Shown here piece by piece: positions 19,560 through 28,310 of a stretch of 64,000 nucleotides of DNA. The position numbers and the translations under genes are program-made. This stretch comes from Pseudoalteromonas distincta (lineage in GTDB: Bacteria > Pseudomonadota > Gammaproteobacteria > Enterobacterales > Alteromonadaceae), in assembly GCF_000814675.1 (NCBI RefSeq), contig NZ_JWIG01000026.1:39347-103346 (forward strand), written 5' to 3'. A model generated the notes under the pieces. It ran no database searches. It worked only from the letters and a program-made list of their open reading frames with translations, and had not been told where the DNA came from. Numbering within the stretch: the first letter of the stretch is position 1; every line of letters starts with the position of its first letter.

Positions 19560-20417
19560 TTGCAAAGAGGTTTAATTACTGTCGCTGGTAATATTAAGTT
19601 TCAAATGCAAGGATGTGGCTTAAGCTCAAACTTGACGCCTGAAGATATCCGTTTCTATTTAATGTATTGGGATAAAATTATAATCCCAACAAATAATCTA
19701 ATACATTTTGGTATTCCTGATGAAGAAGATTTAATTAGTAGTAAAGCCTTATGGCGACCTAGAACAAGTCATGTTGGTCGCTTTTCTGGCCATGAGCTAG
19801 GTGAAGCTATAATTAAGGGACAAAGCGAAATTGCAGAGTTAATGTTAAAAGACTCTAAAACAGATTGGGTAGTGCACCAAACTGGCAATCAAATATTCTT
19901 ACCTAAAAAAACTTCACAATATAACAACACTATTCGTGTTGATTTGTCTGGTGTATTGCCTGTTCCAAGTAAAGATACAAACATTAATGAGATACTTGAA
20001 TTCAAGGAAAAAAGAGGCGCGGAACTTGAAGCATTGCACTCAACACTTGATGAATTATATAAAGAAATTTTAACCTCACCAGACCCCTCATTAGAAGCTA
20101 AGTCCATTTTCTCAAGATTAAATAAAGAAATTGAAGCACTTGAAAGGGTTTCTGGCGAAAAGTATAAGAAAACAAGTAAGTTTGATTTATCTGTTGAATT
20201 AAATCTAAATGGTAAAGATATTGCTATGGCTGGAGCATCAGGAGCCGCAATAGATTTTTTATCAAATGGCTTTACTATGCCAATAGCTACTACTTTAGCC
20301 GCTATTGGTGCTTGTGTGAAAGTTTCGGGGAAATCTACAAATACATTTTCAGCCGCGGATGAAAGGCTAAAATTAGGGTATATTTCTAAGGCTTCTGAAG
20401 TGGGCTTGGTGCAATAA
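19560..20417 (+). CDS. hypothetical protein carried on a lone integron-type cassette
   Basis: The 285-residue protein starts at TTG, with AGGGAG five bases upstream deciding the start. The N-terminal half contains YLMYWDKIIIP. A YWDKI-type motif is also seen in DUF6236 proteins, but the relation is only a guess. Residues about 150-190 form a charged, helical, possibly coiled-coil region. Residues about 220-255 are small and hydrophobic (AMAGASGAAID...) and could insert in or touch a membrane. An attC site begins three bases after the stop codon, so this is a gene cassette. Function is unknown. Cassette genes of this kind often serve in defence or stress. Confidence 0.75.
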   Translation: MQRGLITVAGNIKFQMQGCGLSSNLTPEDIRFYLMYWDKIIIPTNNLIHFGIPDEEDLISSKALWRPRTSHVGRFSGHELGEAIIKGQSEIAELMLKDSKTDWVVHQTGNQIFLPKKTSQYNNTIRVDLSGVLPVPSKDTNINEILEFKEKRGAELEALHSTLDELYKEILTSPDPSLEAKSIFSRLNKEIEALERVSGEKYKKTSKFDLSVELNLNGKDIAMAGASGAAIDFLSNGFTMPIATTLAAIGACVKVSGKSTNTFSAADERLKLGYISKASEVGLVQ

Positions 20418-20419
20418 AT

Positions 20420-20517
20420 TTATAACAAGTTACTCATAAGGACGCAAAACGCTTGGTTGGCGCTCATTCTTCGCTAATCCTAGCCAAGCATTATCCGCAT
20501 TTTATGCGGGCGTTACG
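20420..20517 (+). repeat. attC recombination site (VCR-like)
   Basis: It starts TTATAACAAG and ends GCGGGCGTTACGA, the layout of an attC of the Vibrio repeat type. Inner arms GCTTGGTTGG (20451-20460) and CCTAGCCAAGC (20479-20489) pair, and L' (TCCGCATTTTATGCGG) pairs partly with L'' (CATAAGGACGC). It follows the stop codon of the upstream gene immediately, as in a gene cassette. Confidence 0.8.
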
Positions 20518-20592
20518 AGCGTCCGCAATTGGCACTCTCCAGCCACTCGACAACATAAAATGTTGATAATAATTGGCAAGGTATTTTACTGT

Positions 20593-20618
20593 GTCGGATG
20601 GCGCTTCGCTTATCCGAC
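20593..20618. repeat. REP-like palindrome
   Basis: GTCGGAT and ATCCGAC bracket a GCG-CTTC-GC core. This family of extragenic palindromes is widespread in Proteobacteria. The same stem, with a different loop, occurs at 60081 after another attC. Confidence 0.7.
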
Positions 20619-20622
20619 CTAC

Positions 20623-21017
20623 ACTGGCACATAGCCGGAGTTGATATAAAAGCCAAACGTTCGGCTAACCCAATACAAAGCAGATTAAACCTGCTCTAAA
20701 AAGTAAATCACTAAGGTAAAACTTCAGTAATTATCGAGTACTCCCTTTATTTCAGTTTGAGATACCCAAGTTAGTAATACTTATTTCTGATATACTCAGT
20801 CAGCACTTTTACTCAAAAGGTAATAGTCTTCAGCTTGCAACTCAATGCAAGTTAACTCACTGCTCTTCATTATTTATTGTCAAAATTACACCTTTGTAAA
20901 ATAGAGTTGGTTCATCCGAGCCAAAACGTACAGAACAAACACCGCCTAAGTTTATTGGCGAAGTATGATGATTCGTTGGTGAACTCAAGCGTACTTACTT
21001 TATAAACAGGACTTAGC
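20623..21017. other. intergenic region upstream of the carboxyethylornithine synthase-like gene
   Basis: No gene is seen. Near its start, AGCCAAACGTTCGGCT forms a small inverted repeat. Around 20834 TTGCAACTCAATGCAA forms another. The promoter of the gene at 21018 should lie here, but I cannot place it. Confidence 0.4.
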
Positions 21018-22166
21018 ATGAGTGAATTAACTATCGGCGTTATCGGAACATCCCGCAAGACAGATGAAAGACGGTATCCTATTCACCCAGAGCACTTATT
21101 ACGAATTCCCGAAAATCTTAGAAAACAAATGGTGTTTGAACAAGGCTATGGCACCGCTTTTAATGTTAGCGATGAATATATTGCAACGTTAACGGGTGGC
21201 ATTGCATCTCGCAGCGAAATACTTACCCATATTGGCACTGCCATTATCGCAAAGCCTGTACTTGCTGACTTAGAAGAAATGCGCGAAGGAGGCACTATTT
21301 GGGGCTATGCCCACTGCGTTCAACAGCATGAAATAACACAAGCGGCGATAGAGCGTAAACTTACCTTAATTGCTTTTGAAGATATGTATGTGTGGTCACC
21401 AAACGGAAATGTAGGGCGCCATACTTTTTATAAAAACAATGAAATGGCAGGGTATTGCGCTGTAATACATGCTTTGCAACTTAAGGGTATTGATGGTCAT
21501 TATGGCGATCAACGTAAAACGATTATATTTAGTTTTGGTGCAGTGAGTAGAGGCGCTATTTACGCCCTTAAAGCGCATGGCTTTAGAGATATTACAATTT
21601 GTATTCAGCGTCCTGATCACGAAGTGCGTGAAGAAATATTAGATTGTCATTATGTTAAGGTACGAGAAGGTTTTGAAGGGGAGGCTCGCATGATGGTTGT
21701 TGAACATGATGGGACTAATCGACCACTTAGCGATCTTATTAGCGAAGCCGATATTATCGTGAACGGGACTTATCAAGAAACAGCTCATCCGGTTAACTTT
21801 GTAATTGAATCAGAAGCAGACTGCTTAAAACCTAACAGCTTAATTATTGATGTTAGCTGTGATGAGGGGATGGGATTCTTTTTTGCAAAGCCGACAACGT
21901 TTAAAAACCCTTTATTTCGATATAACAACACGGATTATTATGGCGTTGATCATACACCGAGTTATTTATGGGAAAGCGCGACGCGTTCAATCTCTGCGGC
22001 GCTCATTGTATATTTACAAACGATACTTAAAGGTGCTTTGCAGTGGCAAAAAGATGAAACCATTCGCCGTGCAATAAACATTGAGCAAGGAATAATTAAA
22101 AATACGGCTATTTTGGCATTCCAAAACCGCGAAAATATTTATCCTTATAACGTAATAACACAATGA
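21018..22166 (+). CDS. N5-(carboxyethyl)ornithine synthase-like protein (AlaDH/PNT family)
   Basis: The 382-residue protein belongs to the alanine dehydrogenase/transhydrogenase superfamily. The N-terminal domain carries the substrate arginines in DERRYPIHPEH. The NAD(P) domain has a shifted glycine motif SFGAVSRGA (about residues 175-183). Its length and overall layout suggest the ceo-type enzymes, which condense pyruvate with ornithine or lysine side chains. It could instead be a related opine-type dehydrogenase. It is clearly distinct from the true alanine dehydrogenase at 49140. A terminator follows. Confidence 0.7.
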   Translation: MSELTIGVIGTSRKTDERRYPIHPEHLLRIPENLRKQMVFEQGYGTAFNVSDEYIATLTGGIASRSEILTHIGTAIIAKPVLADLEEMREGGTIWGYAHCVQQHEITQAAIERKLTLIAFEDMYVWSPNGNVGRHTFYKNNEMAGYCAVIHALQLKGIDGHYGDQRKTIIFSFGAVSRGAIYALKAHGFRDITICIQRPDHEVREEILDCHYVKVREGFEGEARMMVVEHDGTNRPLSDLISEADIIVNGTYQETAHPVNFVIESEADCLKPNSLIIDVSCDEGMGFFFAKPTTFKNPLFRYNNTDYYGVDHTPSYLWESATRSISAALIVYLQTILKGALQWQKDETIRRAINIEQGIIKNTAILAFQNRENIYPYNVITQ

Positions 22167-22214
22167 TTATATCTATCTCTAATCTAATTTTACGTAAGAT
22201 TAATTAGGGGGGGG

Positions 22215-22255
22215 CACTTCGTCTTAATGCTAGTAATTTTAAGGCGAAGTGTTTG
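22215..22255 (+). terminator. probable terminator after the ceo-like gene
   Basis: CACTTCGTCTTA pairs with TAAGGCGAAGTG (one G-T pair) around a loop of about 13 nt, followed by a T-rich stretch. A run of eight G (22207-22214) directly precedes it. Confidence 0.55.
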
Positions 22256-22336
22256 TTGACTGATAGTAAAGCTGGAGAACTTAAATCTTAAAAGTTTTGA
22301 TAAAACGAACACCCACAATTTATAAGGCTACCTGAT

Positions 22337-23704
22337 ATGCCTAACGATTCTAAAAATATACTAAATCGTGGCTTAGACTATATGCACGACCCATTTTCTA
22401 ATTTTATGCGTGCTCAAACCACCTCTAGTCTGTTTCTACTGGTATCTACAATCATTGCACTATGGTGGGCAAATTCAGCTTATTCAGCTACCTATCTGAA
22501 CTTAGTGCATACGCCTATTGGGATCTCATTAGGAAACTTTGAGCTACAAACCTCGCTTAAACACATTATTAATGATGGTTTGATGGTGATATTTTTCTTA
22601 TTGCTAGGGCTTGAAATAAAACGAGAGGTACTTGCTGGAGATTTAGCTGAGCCCAAAAATAGACACATGCTCATTTTTTGCGCCATAGGCGGAATGGTTG
22701 TGCCAGCTGGTATTTATTCGCTGTTTAACTGGGGGCAAGATTCACTGATTGGTTGGGGTATACCCATGGCAACCGACACTGCGTTTGCATTAGGTGTGCT
22801 TACAATTGTAAGAAAACATATACCAACAAGCTTGTTGGCTTTTATTGTAGGTCTTTCGATTGTTGACGATGTGGGGGCAATACTCGTTATTGCCGTGTTT
22901 TATACCCAAGAAATATCGGTGATGTATTTGTCATGCGCCGTTGTTCTATTTGCTTTTTTAGTAGCCGCCAATTATGCCGGAATAAGGCAGCCGCTTTTTT
23001 ACATTATCATTGGTCTTGCCACCTGGTGGATGATGTTACAGTCAGGTGTGCATCCTACTGTAGCAGGTGTTGCTATTGCTTTAACGGCTCCTGCACGCTC
23101 AATGTTGGGCTCAGGAAGGTCGCTTGAAAAGGCAAAAACAACCATTACCTCTATGCAAAAAGAAATTGAGAAAGTAGATGTTCTGGCTAGCAGACAGGAT
23201 CATAAACAGGTACTCGAAATTCGTGATTTAGCCGAAAATGCAGGTACACCTTTGCGTCGGTGGGAAGATGTGCTGCACCTGCCTGTCGCACTGTTTATTT
23301 TACCGCTATTTGCTTTAGTTAATGCGGGTGTGGTTTTTAACTTTAGTTCATTTGTTGAGAGTCTCAGTGATCCCGTTGGCTTAGGTATTATTAGTGGTCT
23401 TGTTGTTGGTAAGTTTATTGGTATTTCGGGTGCGTGTTGGCTTGCTTTACGCTACAAAATAGGTTGCTTGCCAGAAGGTATCAATCTTCAGCATGTTATC
23501 GGTGCTTCACTTATCGCCGGGATTGGATTCACCATGTCTACTTTTATTGCTACGTTGGGGTTTGATGGGCAAGCCGAGCACCTTCATAACGCAAAAACAT
23601 CGGTTTTAGTGGCTTCGGTTCTTTCTGCAATACTTGGGGTTTTATATATTCGAGTGGTTGCCTCAAAAAAGAGCAATAAATCAATTAATTCAACGCCAAA
23701 ATAG
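22337..23704 (+). CDS. nhaA: Na+/H+ antiporter NhaA
   Basis: The 455-residue inner-membrane antiporter has Asp147 in MATDTAFALG and the Asp177-Asp178 pair in SIVDDVGAIL, corresponding to Asp133, Asp163 and Asp164 of E. coli NhaA. It expels sodium in exchange for protons, giving salt and pH homeostasis in a marine cell. It is longer than E. coli NhaA (388) because of a charged cytoplasmic insertion at about residues 255-310 (SMQKEIEKVDVLASRQ...) and a C-terminal tail. AAGG precedes the ATG. Confidence 0.95.
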   Translation: MPNDSKNILNRGLDYMHDPFSNFMRAQTTSSLFLLVSTIIALWWANSAYSATYLNLVHTPIGISLGNFELQTSLKHIINDGLMVIFFLLLGLEIKREVLAGDLAEPKNRHMLIFCAIGGMVVPAGIYSLFNWGQDSLIGWGIPMATDTAFALGVLTIVRKHIPTSLLAFIVGLSIVDDVGAILVIAVFYTQEISVMYLSCAVVLFAFLVAANYAGIRQPLFYIIIGLATWWMMLQSGVHPTVAGVAIALTAPARSMLGSGRSLEKAKTTITSMQKEIEKVDVLASRQDHKQVLEIRDLAENAGTPLRRWEDVLHLPVALFILPLFALVNAGVVFNFSSFVESLSDPVGLGIISGLVVGKFIGISGACWLALRYKIGCLPEGINLQHVIGASLIAGIGFTMSTFIATLGFDGQAEHLHNAKTSVLVASVLSAILGVLYIRVVASKKSNKSINSTPK

Positions 23705-24036
23705 GGCGTGAAGGGGTTAATGGGTATTCAATAATGTGTACTCATTAGTTGTACTTAACCCTTTATTTATCAATTAAACCTATTGGTTAAAACAAGCTAT
23801 GTGTTGTAGCGAACAGACCAATTAAAATAAATACGCTAATGTCTTATAAAGATTTTTTGGCTTTAAATTAATCTATAAGTGCATGAATTCAAATCTTAAA
23901 ACTATTTCTTAAATCATTACCCCTAAATTATTACCCTTAAATTATACAGAGGAAGTTATCACCTAGATTGCGAAGCACGCTAGGGCTTATGACAATCTAA
24001 AGTAGTAATAAGGCTCCATATTTTTGGTTTCTTAAA
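23705..24036. other. intergenic region between nhaA and hflK-like gene
   Basis: No gene is seen. A 14-nt tandem duplication, ATTACCCCTAAATT then ATTACCCTTAAATT (23916-23943), differs at one base. The region should carry the promoter of the hflK/hflC pair. Confidence 0.4.
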
Positions 24037-24051
24037 AAGGAAAATATTATT
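24037..24051 (+). promoter_or_regulatory. ribosome-binding site and ATT start codon of hflK paralogue
   Basis: AAGGA (24037-24041) lies seven bases before ATT (24049-24051). No ATG, GTG or TTG occurs in frame between the upstream stop at 23998 and GTG at 24115, and that GTG has no ribosome-binding site. The ATT is therefore the best start. Confidence 0.6.
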
Positions 24052-25140
24052 TCTACACAAAACGAAAATAATCCAAATTCTAAAAGTAAAAGCGGTCCGC
24101 CAGATATCGATAAAGTGATGAGCGGTGCGTTTAAAAAGTATAAGAAGTTGCTGAGTGGAAAATTTAGCACAAGTTTAACCATAGTATTGTTTTTGGGATT
24201 GATTGCTACAGGCTATAGCGCAGTCTATACCGTTCCCAGTGATTCAGTTGCTTTGGTATTAAGGTTTGGTAAGTTTCAAGAAATTCTGCCTGCGGGCTTA
24301 CATGTAAAAATCCCATTAGGTGTTGATCACGTCACAATAGTGCCTACCAAGCGGCAATTAAAGCAGGAGTTTGGTTTTTCTACTCCTGGAGCCTCCGACC
24401 CTGATCAAAATATTAATCCTGAAAATAATATTCGCTCATTTGCGCCAAAAATTTCACCTGCAACAAATCAACGCGAAGAAACCCAAATGGTAACTGGCGA
24501 TTTAAACACTGCGCTGATTGAATGGGTAATTCAATATCGGATAGCCGATCCCCAAAAGTACTTATTTGAGGTGCGCGACCCGGCAGGCACTTTACGATAT
24601 GTGTCTGAATCAGTTATGCGTGAAGTTGTAGGCGATAGAACTGTAGATGAAGTAATTACCATTGGCAGGCAAGGGATTGAAATTGAGGCATTACAAAAAA
24701 TGCAGGCATTGGCAACCAAATATGTAATGGGGATTAGTATTGATCAGGTTCAATTAAAAAATATTAACCCACCCGTACCAGTACAAGGGTCGTTCAATGA
24801 AGTTAATCAGGCTCAACAAGAAAAAGAAAAGTTGATTAACGAAGCGCGTCGCGAATATAACCGCGTTATTCCGCTTGCTCAGGGGGAGCGCGACCAACGA
24901 ATAAGAGAGGCTGACGGTTATCGCCTTAAGCGCGTTAATGAAGCTGAAGGCGACGCTTTGCGTTTTAATGCGCTGTTTGCACAGTACCAACTGGCACCTG
25001 AGGTAACACGCAGACGAATATATATAGAAACAATGACTGATGTTATGCCAACGATAAAAAATAAAATTATTATCGATAGCGAAGCACGCGGTGTATTACC
25101 TTTACTCAATTTAACTTCACTAAAAGGACAGCAGCCATGA
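24049..25140 (+). CDS. hflK: HflK-family SPFH/band 7 membrane protein (paralogue)
   Basis: With the ATT start this is a 363-residue protein. It has a short N-terminal Asn/Ser/Lys-rich segment, the HflK-type GPPDID motif, one membrane anchor (SLTIVLFLGLIATGYSAVY), then a band 7/SPFH domain exposed to the periplasm and a long C-terminal coiled coil (about residues 240-320). HflK and HflC form the cage that regulates the FtsH protease. Starting at GTG 24115 would remove the conserved GPPD motif. The pair is not beside hfq-hflX, so it is probably a second copy. Its stop overlaps the hflC ATG. Confidence 0.85.
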   Translation: MSTQNENNPNSKSKSGPPDIDKVMSGAFKKYKKLLSGKFSTSLTIVLFLGLIATGYSAVYTVPSDSVALVLRFGKFQEILPAGLHVKIPLGVDHVTIVPTKRQLKQEFGFSTPGASDPDQNINPENNIRSFAPKISPATNQREETQMVTGDLNTALIEWVIQYRIADPQKYLFEVRDPAGTLRYVSESVMREVVGDRTVDEVITIGRQGIEIEALQKMQALATKYVMGISIDQVQLKNINPPVPVQGSFNEVNQAQQEKEKLINEARREYNRVIPLAQGERDQRIREADGYRLKRVNEAEGDALRFNALFAQYQLAPEVTRRRIYIETMTDVMPTIKNKIIIDSEARGVLPLLNLTSLKGQQP

Positions 25141-26120
25141 AATCTTATTTAATCTTTGGCAGCAGTATTTTAGCTGCACTTGTAGGGGTTACTTTATATA
25201 GCGCTTTATATACGGTTAACGAAGTAGAGCAGGTTGTTATTACTCAGTTTGGTAAACCGGTTGGTGAGCCAATTAGAGAGGCGGGTATTCAACTCAAAAT
25301 GCCATTTGTTCAGCAAGTTAATTTTATTGATAAGCGCGTGCTGGAATGGGAAGGAACACCTTCTGATATGCCGACCAAAGATAAGCTTTATATTTCTGTA
25401 AGTCTTTACGCGCGGTGGCAGGTTACCGATCCGTTGCAGTATTTTTTACGCTTAGGTGATGAGCGAAGCGCACAGTCTAGGCTCGATGATATTTTTGGCA
25501 GTGAAACGCGTAATGCAGTAGCCACACACGAATTAATCGAAATTATTCGTACAACGAAAGATCGCCAACCTTTGCGTGACTCGTCACTCACCGAGGCTGA
25601 AAAAGAGCAGAATATTGGTAGTTTAGTGCCTATAAGCATGGGACGCTTAGTTGTCGAGCAAGATATATTTAATGCCGCAGCCAAAAAAGTAAAAGTATTT
25701 GGTATTGAGCTTATGGATATTCGCTTTAAACGTATTAATTATAATGAAAGTGTACGCCCTAAAATCTATGAACGTATGATCAGCGAACGTCGTCAAATAG
25801 CAGAACGCTTTTTGTCAGAAGGAAAAGGCGAAGCTGCCCGTATACAAGGTAACAGAGAGCGAGACTTAGATAAAATTCAATCTGAAGCCTACCGAGCAGT
25901 AACAGAAATTAGAGGTAAAGCTGATGCTAAAGCAGCCGCTATTTACGCCTCAGCCTATAACAAAAATGATCAAGCAGTCGCATTTTATGCATTTACCCGT
26001 TCGTTGCAGGCGCTTGAACTTGCCCTTAGCCAAAACACAACATTGGTATTATCGACCGACAGTGAGCTATTTCAGTATTTACAACACACTCAGGCGAGTG
26101 AGCCTAATCCCAAAAATTAG
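25137..26120 (+). CDS. hflC: HflC-family SPFH/band 7 membrane protein (paralogue)
   Basis: The 327-residue protein has an N-terminal membrane anchor (about residues 4-24), a band 7 domain with EQVVITQFGKPVGEP at its start, and a C-terminal helical region with RGKADAKAAAIYASAYNKN, which is characteristic of HflC. Its ATG overlaps the hflK stop (ATGA), indicating translational coupling. It should pair with the upstream HflK-like subunit and modulate a membrane protease or organise membrane microdomains. Confidence 0.9.
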   Translation: MKSYLIFGSSILAALVGVTLYSALYTVNEVEQVVITQFGKPVGEPIREAGIQLKMPFVQQVNFIDKRVLEWEGTPSDMPTKDKLYISVSLYARWQVTDPLQYFLRLGDERSAQSRLDDIFGSETRNAVATHELIEIIRTTKDRQPLRDSSLTEAEKEQNIGSLVPISMGRLVVEQDIFNAAAKKVKVFGIELMDIRFKRINYNESVRPKIYERMISERRQIAERFLSEGKGEAARIQGNRERDLDKIQSEAYRAVTEIRGKADAKAAAIYASAYNKNDQAVAFYAFTRSLQALELALSQNTTLVLSTDSELFQYLQHTQASEPNPKN

Positions 26121-26172
26121 CATGCTTCATATTTAAATATTGTATAGATATCATCAAACTTAGGAGCAATAA

Positions 26173-26631
26173 ATGCAAATTGAAACAATTCGAGATGTAC
26201 TCAATTGGACCGTTTTATTTCACAAAAACTTAAAAGATAGCCTAAACCAGAGCTCTGAACAAAATAAGGATGAGGGAGCACGAATGATGCTTCGCTACCT
26301 ATCTGAGCATGAGGAGAGTTTAGAGAATATTGTACAAGGATTTGAAAATACGGCAGACGTAAAAGCGCTAAACACCTGGTGTTTTGATTACATCGAAAAG
26401 CACTCAATTATTGAGCGCGTTGATTGCAACTCACTCTTTGAAGAGCTAGATATCTCAGACATTATGGATAAAATAGTAAACCATCATGAACAAGTTATTG
26501 AGTTATACATTCATATATATTCTCGTGTAGATATCGAAAGCGCAAAAACGTTGCTTGATACAATAAAAGATATTGAAGAAAATGAGATCAAAAGAATTGT
26601 GCAATCGGCTAACCGATTTTCAGATATGTAA
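26173..26631 (+). CDS. small all-helical protein, possible ferritin-like or four-helix bundle
   Basis: The 152-residue protein has no signal peptide or membrane segment. It is predicted nearly all helix with several His/Glu pairs (YLSEHEESLENI, NHHEQVIELYIHIY), which would suit a four-helix metal-binding bundle, but I do not recognise the family. It lies 52 nt after hflC on the same strand with AGGAG nine bases before the ATG, so it is probably in the hflKC operon. Confidence 0.65.
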   Translation: MQIETIRDVLNWTVLFHKNLKDSLNQSSEQNKDEGARMMLRYLSEHEESLENIVQGFENTADVKALNTWCFDYIEKHSIIERVDCNSLFEELDISDIMDKIVNHHEQVIELYIHIYSRVDIESAKTLLDTIKDIEENEIKRIVQSANRFSDM

Positions 26632-26725
26632 TCGACTGATTGAACTGGCAATATTTCTGCAAAATGTCAGTTTGACCAAAAATATGCTTAGCTAATTTCT
26701 TGTACTATAGAGCAACCAGTTAAAT

Positions 26726-26929
26726 TTATTTTGTTACTGGAATATCATTTAATAGCTTTATGATAGCGCTGTTATTACCGAGTTTAGCTAAGTCTAATAG
26801 GTAGCTTTTTTCTAGCTCTTGCATTGACTGATCTGCTAATAATTCTTTTACCGATTGTTCTTCCCCATTTGCTATTGAAGTTTCTAAGGCTGCAAAGTTT
26901 GCGATTGAGTGTTTAATTTCATTAGTCAT
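26726..26929 (-). CDS. small hypothetical protein
   Basis: The 67-residue acidic, helical protein (TNEIKHSIANFAALE...) has no signal peptide. GGGA lies six to seven bases before the ATG. It is convergent with the gene at 26173. A 32-codon ORF upstream (26922-27020) overlaps its start, which could give coupled translation. No family is recognised. Confidence 0.5.
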   Translation of the reverse strand: MTNEIKHSIANFAALETSIANGEEQSVKELLADQSMQELEKSYLLDLAKLGNNSAIIKLLNDIPVTK

Positions 26930-27020
26930 AATAAGTCCCGTTTGTTGTGATGCAAGGTGTAGCGAGTAATTGGATTAATTTATCATCGCTATCGACTAAA
27001 TGCTGGTACCAAGACGACAT
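26922..27020 (-). CDS. possible 32-codon small ORF overlapping the next gene
   Basis: It encodes MSSWYQHLVDSDDKLIQLLA and twelve more residues. Its TAA lies inside the start of the 67-residue gene (ATGACTAA overlap). No ribosome-binding site is seen. It could be a leader peptide, a short conserved protein or the remnant of a longer gene. Confidence 0.25.
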   Translation of the reverse strand: MSSWYQHLVDSDDKLIQLLATPCITTNGTYYD

Positions 27021-27599
27021 TGTTTGCTTAGAGCGCTCATTGTTAGCTGGACCAACTTTACACCTACTGAATCAATAGCGCACCATTAAAAATGTTCATA
27101 AAGTTTATCTTATTGCTGAATACATACATCAACATATATCAAGCAACGTTAATGGTCGGTTCGTCAACCCACATAGTCTAATAGTAGTGTTCGATTTTTT
27201 TTTATAACAGGGAGTTGTCGCTATATTGTGGTGTAGATTATCTTTAATCTCCATCAATCATTATGGATATATATTAACTAAAGGCAGATAAATTTAAACT
27301 ATGTGTGTTAGCGTACATATTCGCCTTGTTGTATTGAATATTTTATTATTTCAGTGAAGCACAGCGGGGGTGTCGGCTTATATTAAAAGTGAATAAGCGT
27401 AAAAAGGCACCTTAAAATTCTTTAATAAAAATAGAACAATTTTTATTATCAAAAAGCAACGACCTTTCATTTCTAGCGCCCAATTGTATAAACAAATTCA
27501 AGTTTATTATTAAAATATCCTGACTTACATGCTTTTAAGCCATTACTTTGAGGTTTCATTAGTTATAAGTTGGGCATATAAAAAGGAAATTCACACTCG
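27021..27599. other. long AT-rich intergenic region upstream of the Crp/Fnr gene
   Basis: No gene, RNA motif or clear repeat is found in about 580 nt. A T9 run lies near 27197. The promoter of the regulator at 27600 must be here. Confidence 0.4.
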
Positions 27600-28310
27600 A
27601 TGGGTCAATTGAAGAACACACTGCTTAATGCTTTAACTACTGATGCACAACACCGCATGTTTCCGCTTTTACAGCGAGTCAATTTATCCCTTGGAGAAGT
27701 TATTTATGAAACAAGTGAAAAGCTCGATTACGTTTATTTTCCAATAGATAGTATTGTTTCATTATTGTATGTGATGATTGATGGCTCATCTGCTGAAGTA
27801 TCAGTTATTGGTAATGAAGGGGTTGTAGGTATAGCTGTATTTATGGGGGGAGAAAGCACCCCTAATCGGGCTATTGTGCAAAGTGCTGGTACCGCTTATC
27901 GCTTACCCGCTTGTGAATTACGCAGGCAGTTTAACAGCGAGCCTGATATGCGTATGCTCATGTTACGTTACACGCAATCATTAATTACCCAAACGGCGCA
28001 AACCGCAGTTTGTAATCGTCATCATAGTATAGTGCAGCAACTAAGCCGCTGGCTTTTGCTATCGATTGACCGTTTACCGAGTAACAATTTAATAATGACT
28101 CAAGAGCTAATAGCAAATATGTTAGGCGTAAGACGTGAAGGGGTAACTGAGGCCGCAGGTAAACTACAAAAACTAGGTGTTATCACTTATAAACGTGGTC
28201 ATATTAGTGTGATAGACCGACCTCAGTTAGAGTCCCAGTCTTGCGAGTGCTATGAGGTTGTAAAAAGAGAAGCAGACAGGTTGGAGTCTTATATGGAAAA
28301 AAAAACCTAA
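27600..28310 (+). CDS. Crp/Fnr family transcriptional regulator
   Basis: The 236-residue protein has an N-terminal cyclic-nucleotide-binding-like barrel (about residues 15-125) and a C-terminal winged helix (about 150-220) with MTQELIANMLGVRREGVTEAA as the recognition element. There is no Fnr-type cysteine cluster, so oxygen sensing by an Fe-S cluster is unlikely. The protein ends with a Cys-x-Cys (SCECYE). The ligand and targets are unknown. AAGGA lies about nine bases before the ATG. Confidence 0.88.
   Translation: MGQLKNTLLNALTTDAQHRMFPLLQRVNLSLGEVIYETSEKLDYVYFPIDSIVSLLYVMIDGSSAEVSVIGNEGVVGIAVFMGGESTPNRAIVQSAGTAYRLPACELRRQFNSEPDMRMLMLRYTQSLITQTAQTAVCNRHHSIVQQLSRWLLLSIDRLPSNNLIMTQELIANMLGVRREGVTEAAGKLQKLGVITYKRGHISVIDRPQLESQSCECYEVVKREADRLESYMEKKT

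Noticed and set aside
22207..22214. Run of eight G as a phase-variable tract
   Set aside because: It lies between a stop codon and a terminator, not in a coding or promoter spacer, so length changes would not obviously switch a gene.
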